A stretch of DNA of 64,000 nucleotides from contig NZ_CP026514.1 in the NCBI RefSeq assembly GCF_002953935.1, positions 2,046,001 to 2,110,000 of the forward strand. Reading direction: 5' to 3'. The stretch comes from Arthrobacter sp. PGP41. Lineage in GTDB: Bacteria > Actinomycetota > Actinomycetes > Actinomycetales > Micrococcaceae. Made by a program: the position numbers and the translations under genes. Of the stretch, positions 17,717 through 26,486 are shown piece after piece. Each line of letters begins with the position of its first letter. The first letter of the stretch is position 1. The notes beneath the pieces are model-generated. The model was not told where the DNA came from. It saw only the letters and a program-made list of their open reading frames with translations, and searched no databases.

Positions 17717-19267
17717 ATGCCAACAACACCGGTCGCTGAAGCGCGCCCAAAAACCACCGAGGAAACCGCCTTCAAACGCGCCCAGTTCGCCAACCTTCCG
17801 GGTGGCGCCTTCTTCGAGGCGAAGTGGCACAGTACCGACATGAGCCTGGAAGTGCGGGACCCCGAGGACGGTGTCCTGCTTGGGCGGGTGTGCAGCTCCA
17901 CGTCGCAGGATGTAGAGCGTGCCATCGTCCATATCCACCGGCATCTCCACACGGAGGAGTGGCCGTTGCGGGCCCGGCGGGAGGCGCTGGAGAAGGCTGT
18001 CGCGCTCCTGGGGGAGCATGCGGAGCGGTTCGCCAACATCATCGCGGCGGAAAGCAGCAAGACCATCACCGAGGCCGAGCGTGAGGTGCGCCGTTGCGCC
18101 GAGACCCTGCGGCTCTCCGCCGCCGCCTCCGGGGAACTGCTGGGGGAGACCCTCGGCTTCGAGGACAGTATGGCCGGTGCAGGCAAGATCGGCTGGTACA
18201 GCCGGAAACCGGTGGGCATCGTCGCGGCCATCACGCCCTTCAACGATCCGCTGAACCTGGTGGCACACAAGCTGGGCCCTGCCCTGATAGGGGGCAACGG
18301 CGTCGTACTCAAGCCCTCGCGCCGGACCCCGCTCACTGGCCTTGCCCTGGTCAAGCTGCTGCTGGAGGCAGGCGTCCCGTCAGGGCGGATTGCCGCGATC
18401 GTATCCGGCCCCGGCGTCTCCGAGGCGCTGGTGACGGATCCCCGGGTGGACCTGGTTTCGTTCACCGGAGGTCCCGCGACGGCGGAGCGGATTGCGGCAG
18501 CAGCGGGCGGGAAGAAGATCCTTTCCGAGCTGGGTGGAAACAACGCCACGATCGTGTGCGCCGGGGCGGATGCCGAGGCTGCGGCTGAGGCGATTGTGGC
18601 CGGTGCCTTCGGAGTGGCAGGCCAGAACTGCCTGTCGGTGCAGCGGGTGTACGTGCACACGTCACTGTTCGATGCCGTGCTGGAGCTCGTCACGGCGCGC
18701 ACCCGTGCCCTGAAGACCGGTCCGAAGCTGGACCGCCGCACAGACGTTGGGCCGCTGATTTCCGAAACAGAGGCCCGGCGCGTTGAGGAATGGGTCGAGG
18801 AAGCCAAGGCGGCCGGCGCCACTGTCCATGCAGGCGGGCAGCGGCGCGGACCGTATTACGAACCCACGGTGCTGGCGGACGTACCGTCCGCATGCCGGGT
18901 GATCCGGGACGAAGTTTTCGGCCCCGTGGTGTCCATCCTGCCGTTCATTGAAGTGCAGGACGCGGTGTTCGCCGCGAACGCAACGGAATACGGGCTGCAG
19001 GCTGGCGTCTTCACCCCGTCGATCGATCTTGCGCTGCAGATCGCCGAGAAGTTGCACGTGGGTTCGGTGGTCATCAATGAAACGAGTGACGTACGGATCG
19101 ATTCCATGCCGTTCGGTGGCTTCAAGAAATCCGGTGTCGGCCGGGAGGGTGTCCGGCACGCCGTGCGGGAAATGACCGAACCGAAGAACACCATCATCAA
19201 CCTCGGCGGGCCAGCCATGCCGCGGCCGCATCTGGCGGCCACCCCAGAACGGAGCGCTTCATCATGA
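17717..19267 (+). CDS. Aldehyde dehydrogenase family protein
   Basis: The protein has 516 residues. Key motifs are ITPFNDPLNLVAHK (cofactor; the usual W-N-F is F-N-D, as in lactaldehyde and sulfolactaldehyde-type dehydrogenases), FTGGPATAE, the catalytic glutamate in SELGGNNA and the catalytic cysteine in GQNCLSVQR. The C-terminal MPFGGFKKSGVGREGV is standard. It is not close to the SSADH of this window. It overlaps the downstream dehydrogenase gene by 4 bp, consistent with translational coupling. The N-terminal 30 residues look poorly conserved. Confidence 0.9.
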   Translation: MPTTPVAEARPKTTEETAFKRAQFANLPGGAFFEAKWHSTDMSLEVRDPEDGVLLGRVCSSTSQDVERAIVHIHRHLHTEEWPLRARREALEKAVALLGEHAERFANIIAAESSKTITEAEREVRRCAETLRLSAAASGELLGETLGFEDSMAGAGKIGWYSRKPVGIVAAITPFNDPLNLVAHKLGPALIGGNGVVLKPSRRTPLTGLALVKLLLEAGVPSGRIAAIVSGPGVSEALVTDPRVDLVSFTGGPATAERIAAAAGGKKILSELGGNNATIVCAGADAEAAAEAIVAGAFGVAGQNCLSVQRVYVHTSLFDAVLELVTARTRALKTGPKLDRRTDVGPLISETEARRVEEWVEEAKAAGATVHAGGQRRGPYYEPTVLADVPSACRVIRDEVFGPVVSILPFIEVQDAVFAANATEYGLQAGVFTPSIDLALQIAEKLHVGSVVINETSDVRIDSMPFGGFKKSGVGREGVRHAVREMTEPKNTIINLGGPAMPRPHLAATPERSASS

Positions 19268-20373
19268 CAGCACACAGCATTGCGGTGATCGCGGGCGACG
19301 GCATCGGCAAGGAAGTTGTCCCCGCTGCCATTGATTGCCTGGAACGGATCGCCGAACTGCATTTCCTGGACTTGGAGTTCACGTACTTCGACTGGGGATG
19401 TGACTACTACCTCCGGCACGGACGCATGATGCCCGCGGACGGGCTGGAACAGCTGGCACGGCATGACGCGATTTTCCTGGGCGCCGTGGGTTCCCCGGAG
19501 GTTCCGGACACCGAGTCGCTGTGGGGGCTGCTGATCCCCATCCGCCGGGAGTTCCAGCAGTACATCAACCTCCGCCCGGTCAAAACGCTCGACGGCGTGA
19601 GGTCGCCGCTGGCGTCCAGGGAACCGATTGACATCCTCATCGTGCGGGAAAACAACGAGGGCGAGTACTCCGAGGTGGGCGGCCGCGCCTACCGCGGGCA
19701 GCCGCACGAGACCGCTGTGCAGGAAACGATTTTCACCCGCCAGGGCGTGTCACGGGCAGCCCATTTTGCGGCAGCGCTCGCCTCGTCCCGCCGCGGCCTG
19801 CTGACCTCGGCAACCAAGAGCAACGGCATCATCCACACGATGCCGTTCTGGGACGAGATTGTCGAGGAGACGGTGCGTGAATATCCGGGAGTCACCCTGA
19901 CGAGCGAGCTCGTTGACGCGTTGGCTGCGCACCTTGTCCTGAAGCCCTGGACCCTGGACGTCATTGTCGCCTCCAACCTGTTCGGCGACATCCTCTCGGA
20001 CCTGGGAAGCTCCGTTACCGGCTCCATCGGCCTGGCGCCCAGTGCCAACCTGAACCCGGAAGGGGACTTCCCGTCCCTCTTTGAGCCGGTCCACGGATCG
20101 GCCCCGGACATCGCGGGCAAGGGGTTGGCAAATCCTGTGGGCCAGATCTGGTCCGGTGCAATGATGCTGGAGCACCTCGGCCACCCCGAAGCCGCCGCGC
20201 ACCTCAAGGTGGCTTTCGAGTCGGCCCTCCGGGAGGGCCTCGGCACCCGCGACGTCGGAGGCACTTCATCGACGTCCGAATTCACTGCCGCAGTCCTGGC
20301 CGCGATCGACGTCATCGACGAGATTGGCGCAAGCACGGCAAGCAGGCCGGCGGCAGCATCGGCGTCGTTATGA
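19264..20373 (+). CDS. Tartrate / D-malate dehydrogenase-type decarboxylating dehydrogenase
   Basis: The protein has 369 residues of the isocitrate/isopropylmalate dehydrogenase superfamily. It shows IAVIAGDGIGKEVVP, YINLRPVK, VRENNEGEYSEVGG, TSATKSNGI with the catalytic lysine, and VASNLFGDILSDLGS. This combination, with NNEGEYS, is typical of tartrate dehydrogenase and D-malate dehydrogenase rather than LeuB or Icd. The reaction is NAD-dependent oxidation, often with decarboxylation, of a D-malate-like hydroxy acid. It overlaps both neighbours by 4 bp, so the three genes form a tightly coupled block. Confidence 0.9.
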   Translation: MTAHSIAVIAGDGIGKEVVPAAIDCLERIAELHFLDLEFTYFDWGCDYYLRHGRMMPADGLEQLARHDAIFLGAVGSPEVPDTESLWGLLIPIRREFQQYINLRPVKTLDGVRSPLASREPIDILIVRENNEGEYSEVGGRAYRGQPHETAVQETIFTRQGVSRAAHFAAALASSRRGLLTSATKSNGIIHTMPFWDEIVEETVREYPGVTLTSELVDALAAHLVLKPWTLDVIVASNLFGDILSDLGSSVTGSIGLAPSANLNPEGDFPSLFEPVHGSAPDIAGKGLANPVGQIWSGAMMLEHLGHPEAAAHLKVAFESALREGLGTRDVGGTSSTSEFTAAVLAAIDVIDEIGASTASRPAAASASL

Positions 20374-21362
20374 CTGTCCCTGAACGCAAGCGGCACGTCG
20401 TTGCAGTCCTCTATCGGGAGGCGCTGCCACCCCGGCTGGAAGAGATCGAACAGCTGGCCGAAGTACGCCTGGCCAAAGCTGACGGACTGGCGGCGGCGAT
20501 GGATGGCGCCGACGTGCTCTACCAGTGGCATTCGTTCTCATCTGCCTTGAGGGAAAACTGGGCTGCCGCATCTTCCCTGCAGTGGGTGCATGTCTCGGCG
20601 GCGGGTGTGAGCCAGTTGCTTTTCGATGAGCTGATCGAGAGCGAGATCGTCTACACGAACTCGCGCGGGGTGCTCAGCCGTGCCATTGCAGAATTTGCAC
20701 TCGGCTTTGTCCTGGATATGGCCAAGGACACGCAGGGATCGTTCCGGTTACAGCAACAACAGCGCTGGCAACACCGGGTCACGCGTAAGATCCAGGGCCA
20801 ACGGGCACTCGTGGTGGGCACAGGCTCCGTTGGACGGGAGACCGCGCGTCTGTTCCGAGCCGTGGGTATGGAGGTGAGCGGGGCCGGTCGCACAGGTCGA
20901 TCTCGCGACGAGGACTTTGATGTGGTCTATTCCTCCGCGAACCTGGTCAAAGTGGTGCAGGACTTCGACTATCTTGTGCTCGCGGCTCCATTGACGGCCG
21001 CGACCCAGGGCCTGGTGAACGCGGACGTCCTTTCGGCGATGAAACCGTCAGCCCGCCTGATCAATGTGGGGCGCGGGGAGCTTGTGTCCACAGATGCCTT
21101 GACCGAAGCATTGGCCTCCGGCTCCATCGCCGGCGCTGCCCTCGATGTTGTGCACCCGGAGCCACTGCCAGAAGGGCACGCGCTCTGGAACATGGATAAG
21201 GTGATAGTCACGCCTCACATGAGCGGTGACACCGAAGAGTATCTTGACGACCTGGGCAAGCTGTTCGTGGACAACCTTCGTCTGTTCATCGAGGGCCAAC
21301 CACTCCAAAACGTTGTGGACAAGACCCTTGGGTTCGTCTCAGTTCCTGATTTCCATCCTTAA
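20370..21362 (+). CDS. D-2-hydroxyacid dehydrogenase (NAD-binding)
   Basis: The protein has 330 residues. The NAD-binding motif is VVGTGSVGRETARLF. Catalytic residues are the arginine in NVGRGELV, the glutamate in DVVHPEPLPEGH and the histidine in VTPHMSGDTEEY. It resembles glyoxylate/hydroxypyruvate reductases and phosphoglycerate dehydrogenase-like proteins. It would interconvert a 2-keto acid and a D-2-hydroxy acid, which fits an operon that already has a D-malate/tartrate-type dehydrogenase. Its codon choice is a little less GC-rich than that of the upstream genes. Confidence 0.9.
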   Translation: MTVPERKRHVVAVLYREALPPRLEEIEQLAEVRLAKADGLAAAMDGADVLYQWHSFSSALRENWAAASSLQWVHVSAAGVSQLLFDELIESEIVYTNSRGVLSRAIAEFALGFVLDMAKDTQGSFRLQQQQRWQHRVTRKIQGQRALVVGTGSVGRETARLFRAVGMEVSGAGRTGRSRDEDFDVVYSSANLVKVVQDFDYLVLAAPLTAATQGLVNADVLSAMKPSARLINVGRGELVSTDALTEALASGSIAGAALDVVHPEPLPEGHALWNMDKVIVTPHMSGDTEEYLDDLGKLFVDNLRLFIEGQPLQNVVDKTLGFVSVPDFHP

Positions 21363-21428
21363 GAGACCCCCTTGTGCCCATGTCTGGCCGCGTTCAACGA
21401 CCGGACGGGCCTAACCGAACTGAGAGCA

Positions 21429-22871
21429 ATGGAAAACAACAGGTCAGAGACTGACTTCATGGGGACCCGAGTGATCCCTGCAGACGCCTATTGGGGGATC
21501 CATACCCTGCGGGCGGCGGAGAACTTCCCAATCACGGGGACCCCGATTTCGGCGTATCCAGCACTCGTGAAGGCGCTGGCCCAAGTCAAGCATGCAGCAG
21601 TGCTGGCGAACTTCGACCTCGGCCTGATCGACGGGGTGAAGAAGGATGCCATTGTCCGTGCCTGTGAGGACATCGAACAGGGCGGGTTACTGGAGCAGTT
21701 CGTGGTGGATGTGATTCAGGGCGGGGCCGGCACCTCGACGAATATGAATGCCAACGAGGTCATCGCCAACCGCGCGCTCGAACACCTGAACCTCGCCAAG
21801 GGCGAATACTCGATGATTCACCCCAACGGCGACGTGAACCTGGGACAATCAACCAATGACGTATATCCCACGGCGCTCAAGATCGCTTGCATTCTAGGTG
21901 CCCATGAACTGTTGACTGCAATGGCGCATCTCCGCCAAGCATTCGAACGCAAGGCGGTGGCGTTCGATGACGTTGTCAAGGTCGGCCGGACCCAGCTTCA
22001 GGATGCAGTCCCCATGACCTTGGGCCAGGAGTTCAGCACCTACGCGGTGATGGTTGACGAGGATGAACAGCGGATCCGGGAAGCCATGGTCCACTTGCAT
22101 GAGATCAACCTTGGCGCGACTGCCATCGGGACAGGCATCAACACCCATCCTCACTATGCCGCCCAGGCACGCGGGCACCTGCGGCGAATTTCTGGCCTGC
22201 CACTCGTGACTGCAGGCAACCTGGTGGAAGCGACCCAGGATTGCGGCGCCTTCGTGCTGTTCTCAGGGACGCTGAAACGAGTCGCGGTGAAGTTGTCCAA
22301 GATCTGTAACGACCTACGGCTGCTGTCCTCCGGCCCCCGTGCCGGCTTCGCTGAAATCAACCTTCCCCCACGGCAGGCAGGATCCAGCATCATGCCCGGG
22401 AAGGTCAATCCCGTGATTCCCGAAGTAGTCAATCAGATTGCCTTCGAAGTCATCGGCAACGATCTGACCGTGACCCTGGCGGCCGAGGCCGGTCAACTGC
22501 AGCTGAACGCCTTCGAACCGATTATCGCCCGTTCCCTGTTCGCCAGCCTGGCCCATCTCACGGCAGCGTGCACGACGCTGGCCGATCATTGTATTGGTGG
22601 CATCACTGCCAACAAGGAGTTCCTGCGGTCCCAGGTTGAAGCGAGTATCGGAGTCGTGACCATCCTCAACCCGCTCATAGGCTATGAAACGGCGACGTCG
22701 ATCGCCAGGCAGGCGCTTGCAACCGGCCGCAGCGTCACCTCCCTCGTTCTCGAACGGGGGCTGCTGACCGACTTCGAACTCGACGAGATTCTGCGACCGG
22801 AGCACATGGCAAACCCGCAAGGCCATGACGGTGAGCTGGATTCCATCAGCTCAACCATCGGTTTTGACTGA
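21429..22871 (+). CDS. aspA: Aspartate ammonia-lyase
   Basis: The protein has 480 residues of the aspartase/fumarase superfamily. It begins with a typical aspartase N-terminus (GTRVIPADAYWGIHTLRA) and contains AGTSTNMNANEVIANRA and NLGQSTNDVYP. The signature loop is GSSIMPGKVNPVIPE with the catalytic serine. The reaction is L-aspartate to fumarate and ammonia, and paralogs accept related substrates. ATG 21429 is preferred to an upstream start whose 19 extra residues are not aspartase-like. A clear ribosome binding site is lacking. It is the last gene of the plus operon. Confidence 0.9.
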   Translation: MENNRSETDFMGTRVIPADAYWGIHTLRAAENFPITGTPISAYPALVKALAQVKHAAVLANFDLGLIDGVKKDAIVRACEDIEQGGLLEQFVVDVIQGGAGTSTNMNANEVIANRALEHLNLAKGEYSMIHPNGDVNLGQSTNDVYPTALKIACILGAHELLTAMAHLRQAFERKAVAFDDVVKVGRTQLQDAVPMTLGQEFSTYAVMVDEDEQRIREAMVHLHEINLGATAIGTGINTHPHYAAQARGHLRRISGLPLVTAGNLVEATQDCGAFVLFSGTLKRVAVKLSKICNDLRLLSSGPRAGFAEINLPPRQAGSSIMPGKVNPVIPEVVNQIAFEVIGNDLTVTLAAEAGQLQLNAFEPIIARSLFASLAHLTAACTTLADHCIGGITANKEFLRSQVEASIGVVTILNPLIGYETATSIARQALATGRSVTSLVLERGLLTDFELDEILRPEHMANPQGHDGELDSISSTIGFD

Positions 22872-22889
22872 GGAACAAGCTGCGCATGC

Positions 22890-23030
22890 TCGCCAATCCG
22901 GTCGTTGTAGGTGTTTGCAGCGTGCCCAAGGCCAGTGATGGATCCACCAGCATGTCAATCTCCGATTCCCACAGCGGGTCACGGCGAACAATGTCTTGAA
23001 CCAGGGAGCTCCGGCAGCCGTCGCAGCGAA
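22890..23030 (-). pseudogene. Remnant of a glycogen-debranching-type gene
   Basis: On the minus strand one frame reads AAGAPWFKTLF and another frame continues RDPLWESEIDMLVDPSLALGTLQT across positions. The intact enzyme at 4845-6998 has AAGAPWFMTLFGRDSLW, then SEMAMPVDPSLALGTLQT. The fragment is thus an internal slice of about 45 codons of the same family, broken by a frameshift after TLF. By eye the DNA is roughly 70% identical to the intact gene. It sits between the aspartase gene and the unrelated ABC operon and marks an old deletion or recombination junction. Confidence 0.75.
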
Positions 23031-23038
23031 AATGCCAA

Positions 23039-24700
23039 TCAGTTTCTTGGCATCGGTGCTGGAGACCGGCCGCTCGTAGGTTGCGCCAGGTCTCCAGTGT
23101 CCAGCACAGTCCACAGTCCTTTTGCCCGGCAGGGGATCGAGGCCTCAACCAGTGCCCGGCTGTGTTGGTGCCGTGGCGCCGCGAAGAAGTCCTTGGTTTC
23201 CGCCACCTCGATCACGCGTCCCTCCAGCAGGACGGCCACACGGTCGCACATGTACCGCACTACATCCATATCGTGCGAGATGACGATCAGGGACAGGTTG
23301 CGTTCACGCTGCAGCCGCAGCAGGAGATTCAGGATGGTGCGCTGGGTGAGGGCGTCCAGTGCCGAGGTGGCTTCGTCGCAGATCAGGACCTGCGGTTCCA
23401 GCAGCAGGGCGCGGGCGATGGTGGCACGCTGCAGCTGGCCCCCGGAGCACTGGCCGGGGCGCTTGTCCAGCAACGCTGCATCCAGCTCAACCTCATGCAT
23501 GGCGCCCACTATGTGCTCGTCCCGCTGGCGTTGTGTCAGCCCGCGGTCCGGCCGGAGCGGAGCGTGCAGACTGGCCCGGAGCGTCATCCGCGGGTCAAAG
23601 GCGCCGTGCGGTTCCTGGAACACCAGCTGCACGGCCGTCGGCTGGTGGGCTCCAGCGCCGTCCAGCTGCCGGGTAATAGTGCCCGTACTGGCCGTTTCCA
23701 GGCCCACGATGGCCTTGGCCAGCGTGCTCTTGCCCGAGCCAGATTGGCCCAGTATTCCAAGGATTTCCCCTCGCTTGAGGGTCAGCGAGACATCCTGCAA
23801 CGCCGCATGGCCCAGTTTCCGCCGAGCTCCGAAGTGCTTGCCCACACCGTCCAGCACCAGGACTTCGCGCTCCTTGGAGGGCGGACGGCGGCTGGACTCC
23901 GGCGCAAGGCGTGCGGCTGCCAGCAGCTCCCGGGCGTACTCCGTTTTCGGCAGGGTGAGCAGCTCGTGGGCAGGACCTGCCTCCACGATACGGCCGGCAT
24001 TCATGACCAGGACCCGGGTGGCATACGCGGCAACGGAGGCGAGGTTATGGGTGATGTACAGGATGCCCAGCCCGCGTTCCCGGCGTTCACGGTCCAGCAG
24101 CTGCAGCACCTGGCGTTCCAGGACCTTATCCAGGGCCGAGGTGGGCTCGTCGGCCAGCAGCATCTCCGGCTGCCCGGCCAGCGCCAGGGCCGTCATGGCG
24201 CGCTGTGCCATGCCGCCGGAGAGCTGGTGAGGATAAGCCCTGATCCCCTTGGCAGGATCGGCAAAGCCCACTTCCTTGAGCAGGTTCAGCGCTTTAATGC
24301 CCGCCTTTGAGCCCCGAAGGCCGGCATGGAGGCGCAGCGGCTCCTTGAGGTGCTGCCCTATGGTCCGGTTCGGGTTGAACATGCGCTGGGGCTGCTGGAA
24401 CAGCATCCCCAGCCGGCCGCCGCGCACGGAGTTGAGTTCCTGTTCGGACGCGCGGGTCAGGTCCAGGTCCCCGAGACGGATGGAACCGCCGGTGATCTCC
24501 AGCTGTGGAGGCAACAGCCGCAGGCAGGACATTGCGGTCAGGGTCTTGCCGGAGCCCGAACTGCCCACCAGCGCCACGAACTCACCCCGATCCACGGACA
24601 GTGAGACGCCGGACAGCAGGGGCCTGCCGTGCGTCCCGCTGTCGGCCTTATGGCCCACCTTCAGGCCGTCCAGGACCAGGCCTGTGGCCACAGCGGTCAT
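23039..24700 (-). CDS. ABC transporter ATP-binding protein, fused double ATPase (Dpp/Opp/Nik type)
   Basis: The protein has 553 residues with two nucleotide-binding domains. The N-terminal domain has Walker A VGSSGSGKT, signature LSGGMAQR and Walker [13 protein letters not shown]. The C-terminal domain has LGQSGSGKST, CSGGQLQRA and VLICDEATSALD. Fusions like this replace separate DppD and DppF subunits. The last 30 residues after LVEASIPCRAKG read into the debranching-enzyme remnant zone and may have been rebuilt by recombination. It overlaps the upstream permease by 4 bp and closes a four-gene operon read from 28046. Confidence 0.92.
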   Translation of the reverse strand: MTAVATGLVLDGLKVGHKADSGTHGRPLLSGVSLSVDRGEFVALVGSSGSGKTLTAMSCLRLLPPQLEITGGSIRLGDLDLTRASEQELNSVRGGRLGMLFQQPQRMFNPNRTIGQHLKEPLRLHAGLRGSKAGIKALNLLKEVGFADPAKGIRAYPHQLSGGMAQRAMTALALAGQPEMLLADEPTSALDKVLERQVLQLLDRERRERGLGILYITHNLASVAAYATRVLVMNAGRIVEAGPAHELLTLPKTEYARELLAAARLAPESSRRPPSKEREVLVLDGVGKHFGARRKLGHAALQDVSLTLKRGEILGILGQSGSGKSTLAKAIVGLETASTGTITRQLDGAGAHQPTAVQLVFQEPHGAFDPRMTLRASLHAPLRPDRGLTQRQRDEHIVGAMHEVELDAALLDKRPGQCSGGQLQRATIARALLLEPQVLICDEATSALDALTQRTILNLLLRLQRERNLSLIVISHDMDVVRYMCDRVAVLLEGRVIEVAETKDFFAAPRHQHSRALVEASIPCRAKGLWTVLDTGDLAQPTSGRSPAPMPRN

Positions 24701-25527
24701 TTTTCCGCCGCCTGCGGCATGAGCAGCGGTGCCGCGGCCATGTGGGCTGCCCGCTGGCCGATCAGGGTCACGCAGAGGGCTACGGTGAAGATGACCAGGC
24801 CGGGGGCGAGGATACCCATCGGGGCGCGGTCCGCGAAGGGCTGGGCGGCAGCCAGCATGGAGCCCCAGTCCGACTGCGGAGGCTGGACGCCCAGGCCGAG
24901 GTAGGAGAGGGCACCCACGCTGATGAGCAGGTGCCCGAACCGCAGCGTCGCCTGTCCGAGGATGGGAGCGGCGAGGTGGGGCAGGACGTGCCGGAAGACA
25001 ACAAACGACGGCGTGCAGCCCACCACGCGGGCAGCGTCCACAAAACCCCGGGCTGATACGTCGTACGCCAGCGTGCGGGCAAGCCGGGCAAAGGGCGTCC
25101 AGCCGGTGACCACGAGCGCGAGCAGCAACGGGCCGAAGCCGGTGCCCAGCGCCGCCACTATGAACAGTGCCACCACCATTTCCGGCAGCGCCAGCAGGAC
25201 GTCATTGGTGCGGGTCAGGAATTCGTCCACCCATCCGCGCCGCCTGGCACTGAGGATGCCGATGGCCACACCGAGAAGGCACGTCAGCAGGGTGGCCAGC
25301 GCGGCCACGGACATGGAGAACTGGCCGCCTTCGAGGATCCGGCTGAGGGTGTCCCGGCCCAGGTTGTCTGTTCCCAGCCAATGTTCGGCGGAGGGCGGTG
25401 CCAGGCGTTCGGCCAGGTTCTGCTCCGCGGGCGGGTGCGGCGAGATCCAGGGCGCCAGAAGCAGCGCCAGGACAATCAGGGCAAGGACAACCGCGGCCAG
25501 GGCGGTCACTGTGAAGCGGTTACGCAA
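24697..25527 (-). CDS. ABC transporter permease (DppC type)
   Basis: The protein has 276 residues with about six membrane helices. It starts with an N-terminal helix followed by the EHWLGTDNLGRDTLSRI motif that marks DppC/OppC/NikC permeases. The cytoplasmic loop ARVVGCTPSFVVFRHVLPH is the EAA motif. The start is TTG at 25527 with GGGAGGAAACC upstream. It overlaps the preceding permease gene by 8 bp. Confidence 0.92.
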   Translation of the reverse strand: MRNRFTVTALAAVVLALIVLALLLAPWISPHPPAEQNLAERLAPPSAEHWLGTDNLGRDTLSRILEGGQFSMSVAALATLLTCLLGVAIGILSARRRGWVDEFLTRTNDVLLALPEMVVALFIVAALGTGFGPLLLALVVTGWTPFARLARTLAYDVSARGFVDAARVVGCTPSFVVFRHVLPHLAAPILGQATLRFGHLLISVGALSYLGLGVQPPQSDWGSMLAAAQPFADRAPMGILAPGLVIFTVALCVTLIGQRAAHMAAAPLLMPQAAEK

Positions 25528-26461
25528 GGTTTCCTCCCATTGTCCTGCTGAGGAAACGGTGGACGAAGTCCGCCAGGGTGGTCACGCCGACGGCGAGTGC
25601 CACCACAACCACCACTCCGCCCTGCGCGAGCGGGATGTCGCTGTTGACGACGGCATCGAAGAGGAGCCTGCCCATGCCGGGGACGGCGAAGATCACCTCC
25701 ACAATGACGGATCCGCCCAGCAGGCCCGCGAACCACACGGCGAACAGGGTGGACAGCGGCACCAGGCCGTTCGGCACCACGTGCCGGAGGATGGCCTGGC
25801 CCTGGCTCAGCCCCCTCGCCCGGGCCGCCGGCACGTGCTCCGCAGCCGCGGCGTCAATGATCCCGGCCCGGACGGCCGAGGTGAAGAAGCTGATGGGCCG
25901 CAGGGCCAGGGTCAGGGCCGGCAGGACGGCGGAGGAGAGATCGTTCCAGCCCGCCGTGGGCAGTACGGAAAGCTTCAGTGCGAAGACCAGCACCAGCACG
26001 GGAGCCACCCAGTATTCCGGCATGGCAATCAGGGCCTGGGTCACGGCGGTGATGGCCTTGTCGGCGGTGCTTCCGGGCCGGAGTCCGGAAATGATTCCCA
26101 GGGGGAGCGACACCGCGGCCGCCAGGACCAGCGCCATGGCGACCAGGCTGAGCGTGACGGACAGCGCGGGGAGCACCTGCTCAGCGACAGGCGTGCGGCT
26201 GACGAAGGACAGGCCCATGTCTCCGCTGAAGAAGTCCGTGAGCCACCGGAAGTACTGGACGCCCAGGGGATCGTTCAGGCCGAGGCTTTCGCTGAGGCCC
26301 TGCACCGCGGACTCGTCGACGGCGTCCCCCGCCACCCGTGACCGGATGATCTTCCGCACCGGGTCACCCGGGGTGAAGTACGGGATCAGGAAGATCGCAA
26401 AAGAGGACACAACAACGGCGGCCACCAGGGTGGTCGTCCGTTTGATGATGAACTGCAGCAT
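25520..26461 (-). CDS. ABC transporter permease (DppB type)
   Basis: The protein has 313 residues and six predicted helices. MLQFIIKRTTTLVAAVVVSS begins the first helix. It also has GLNDPLGVQYFRWLTDFFSGDMG, a DppB/NikB-type periplasmic segment, and the EAA loop RARGLSQGQAILRHVVPN. FLIPYFTPGDPVRKI is the usual DppB motif. It lies 25 bp after the solute-binding protein gene. Confidence 0.92.
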   Translation of the reverse strand: MLQFIIKRTTTLVAAVVVSSFAIFLIPYFTPGDPVRKIIRSRVAGDAVDESAVQGLSESLGLNDPLGVQYFRWLTDFFSGDMGLSFVSRTPVAEQVLPALSVTLSLVAMALVLAAAVSLPLGIISGLRPGSTADKAITAVTQALIAMPEYWVAPVLVLVFALKLSVLPTAGWNDLSSAVLPALTLALRPISFFTSAVRAGIIDAAAAEHVPAARARGLSQGQAILRHVVPNGLVPLSTLFAVWFAGLLGGSVIVEVIFAVPGMGRLLFDAVVNSDIPLAQGGVVVVVALAVGVTTLADFVHRFLSRTMGGNLA

Positions 26462-26486
26462 TTGCGGCGGGTTTCTGGGAGCTGGA

